A stretch of 15,275 bases of DNA from Bacteroidales bacterium. Its GTDB lineage: Bacteria; Bacteroidota; Bacteroidia; Bacteroidales; JAOZTL01. Positions 15,203-15,275 of the stretch are shown here, piece by piece. The translations under genes were made by a program, and so were the position numbers. Location: contig JAOZTL010000016.1 of the NCBI GenBank assembly GCA_029942205.1, positions 1 through 15,275 on the forward strand. Reading direction: 5' to 3'. Every line of letters starts with the position of its first letter. Position 1 is the stretch's first letter. The notes below the pieces were generated by a model. It saw nothing but the letters and a program-made list of their open reading frames with translations, was not told where the DNA came from and did no database searches.

Positions 15203-15275
15203 AATATTATCCACAAAAACATTGATTTGCCAATCGTTTATTTCTAACTAAACCTTCTCTCAATTCCCTCAGATT

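Overview
The window comes from a low-GC Bacteroidota genome. The evidence is a cargo protein with a type IX secretion (T9SS) type A C-terminal sorting domain, a TonB-dependent receptor with an N-terminal carboxypeptidase-regulatory-like domain, a large Bacteroidota-type outer-membrane protein, a TAnnTTTG-type -7 promoter element, and start codons that mostly lack a Shine-Dalgarno sequence. The order is probably Bacteroidales or Marinilabiliales, but that cannot be fixed from the sequence alone.

Layout. (1) 156-953 (+) encodes a membrane-anchored J-domain protein, convergent with (2) 1000-4401 (-), a 1133-residue outer-membrane beta-barrel protein of unknown role. (3) 4402-4932 is a gene-free stretch of about 530 bp holding a palindrome, a -7-like element and several copies of a short palindromic repeat. 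(4) 4933-6165 (+) is the Kdo transferase kdtA/waaA. (5) Immediately after its stop codon lies a module without an obvious household role. It is a 117-codon open frame (6170-6523) with no start codon that reads as the C-terminal tip of a polymorphic (Rhs-type) toxin, overlapped by a 233-codon gene (6507-7208) in the position of its immunity gene. (6) 7339-15030 (+) holds three genes: a TonB-dependent receptor, a lipoprotein built from four internal repeats, and a 1210-residue T9SS-secreted protein that joins two unrelated nuclease domains, endonuclease I and an exonuclease/endonuclease/phosphatase (EEP) domain. Together they look like a system for degrading extracellular nucleic acid at the cell surface and taking up the products. 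A strong terminator between the lipoprotein and the nuclease suggests that the nuclease is at least partly expressed on its own.

A second layer is a family of short intergenic palindromic elements. The full unit carries GTGCGTAAGCAACAT followed by the hairpin AAGGTC-GAA-GACCTT. It occurs as complete, tandem, partial and hairpin-only copies in nearly every intergenic gap, and at three genes the hairpin overlaps the stop codon. The two most novel observations are the silent toxin tip with its candidate immunity gene behind kdtA, and this repeat family. The two-nuclease T9SS protein with its receptor and repeat lipoprotein is the clearest functional system.
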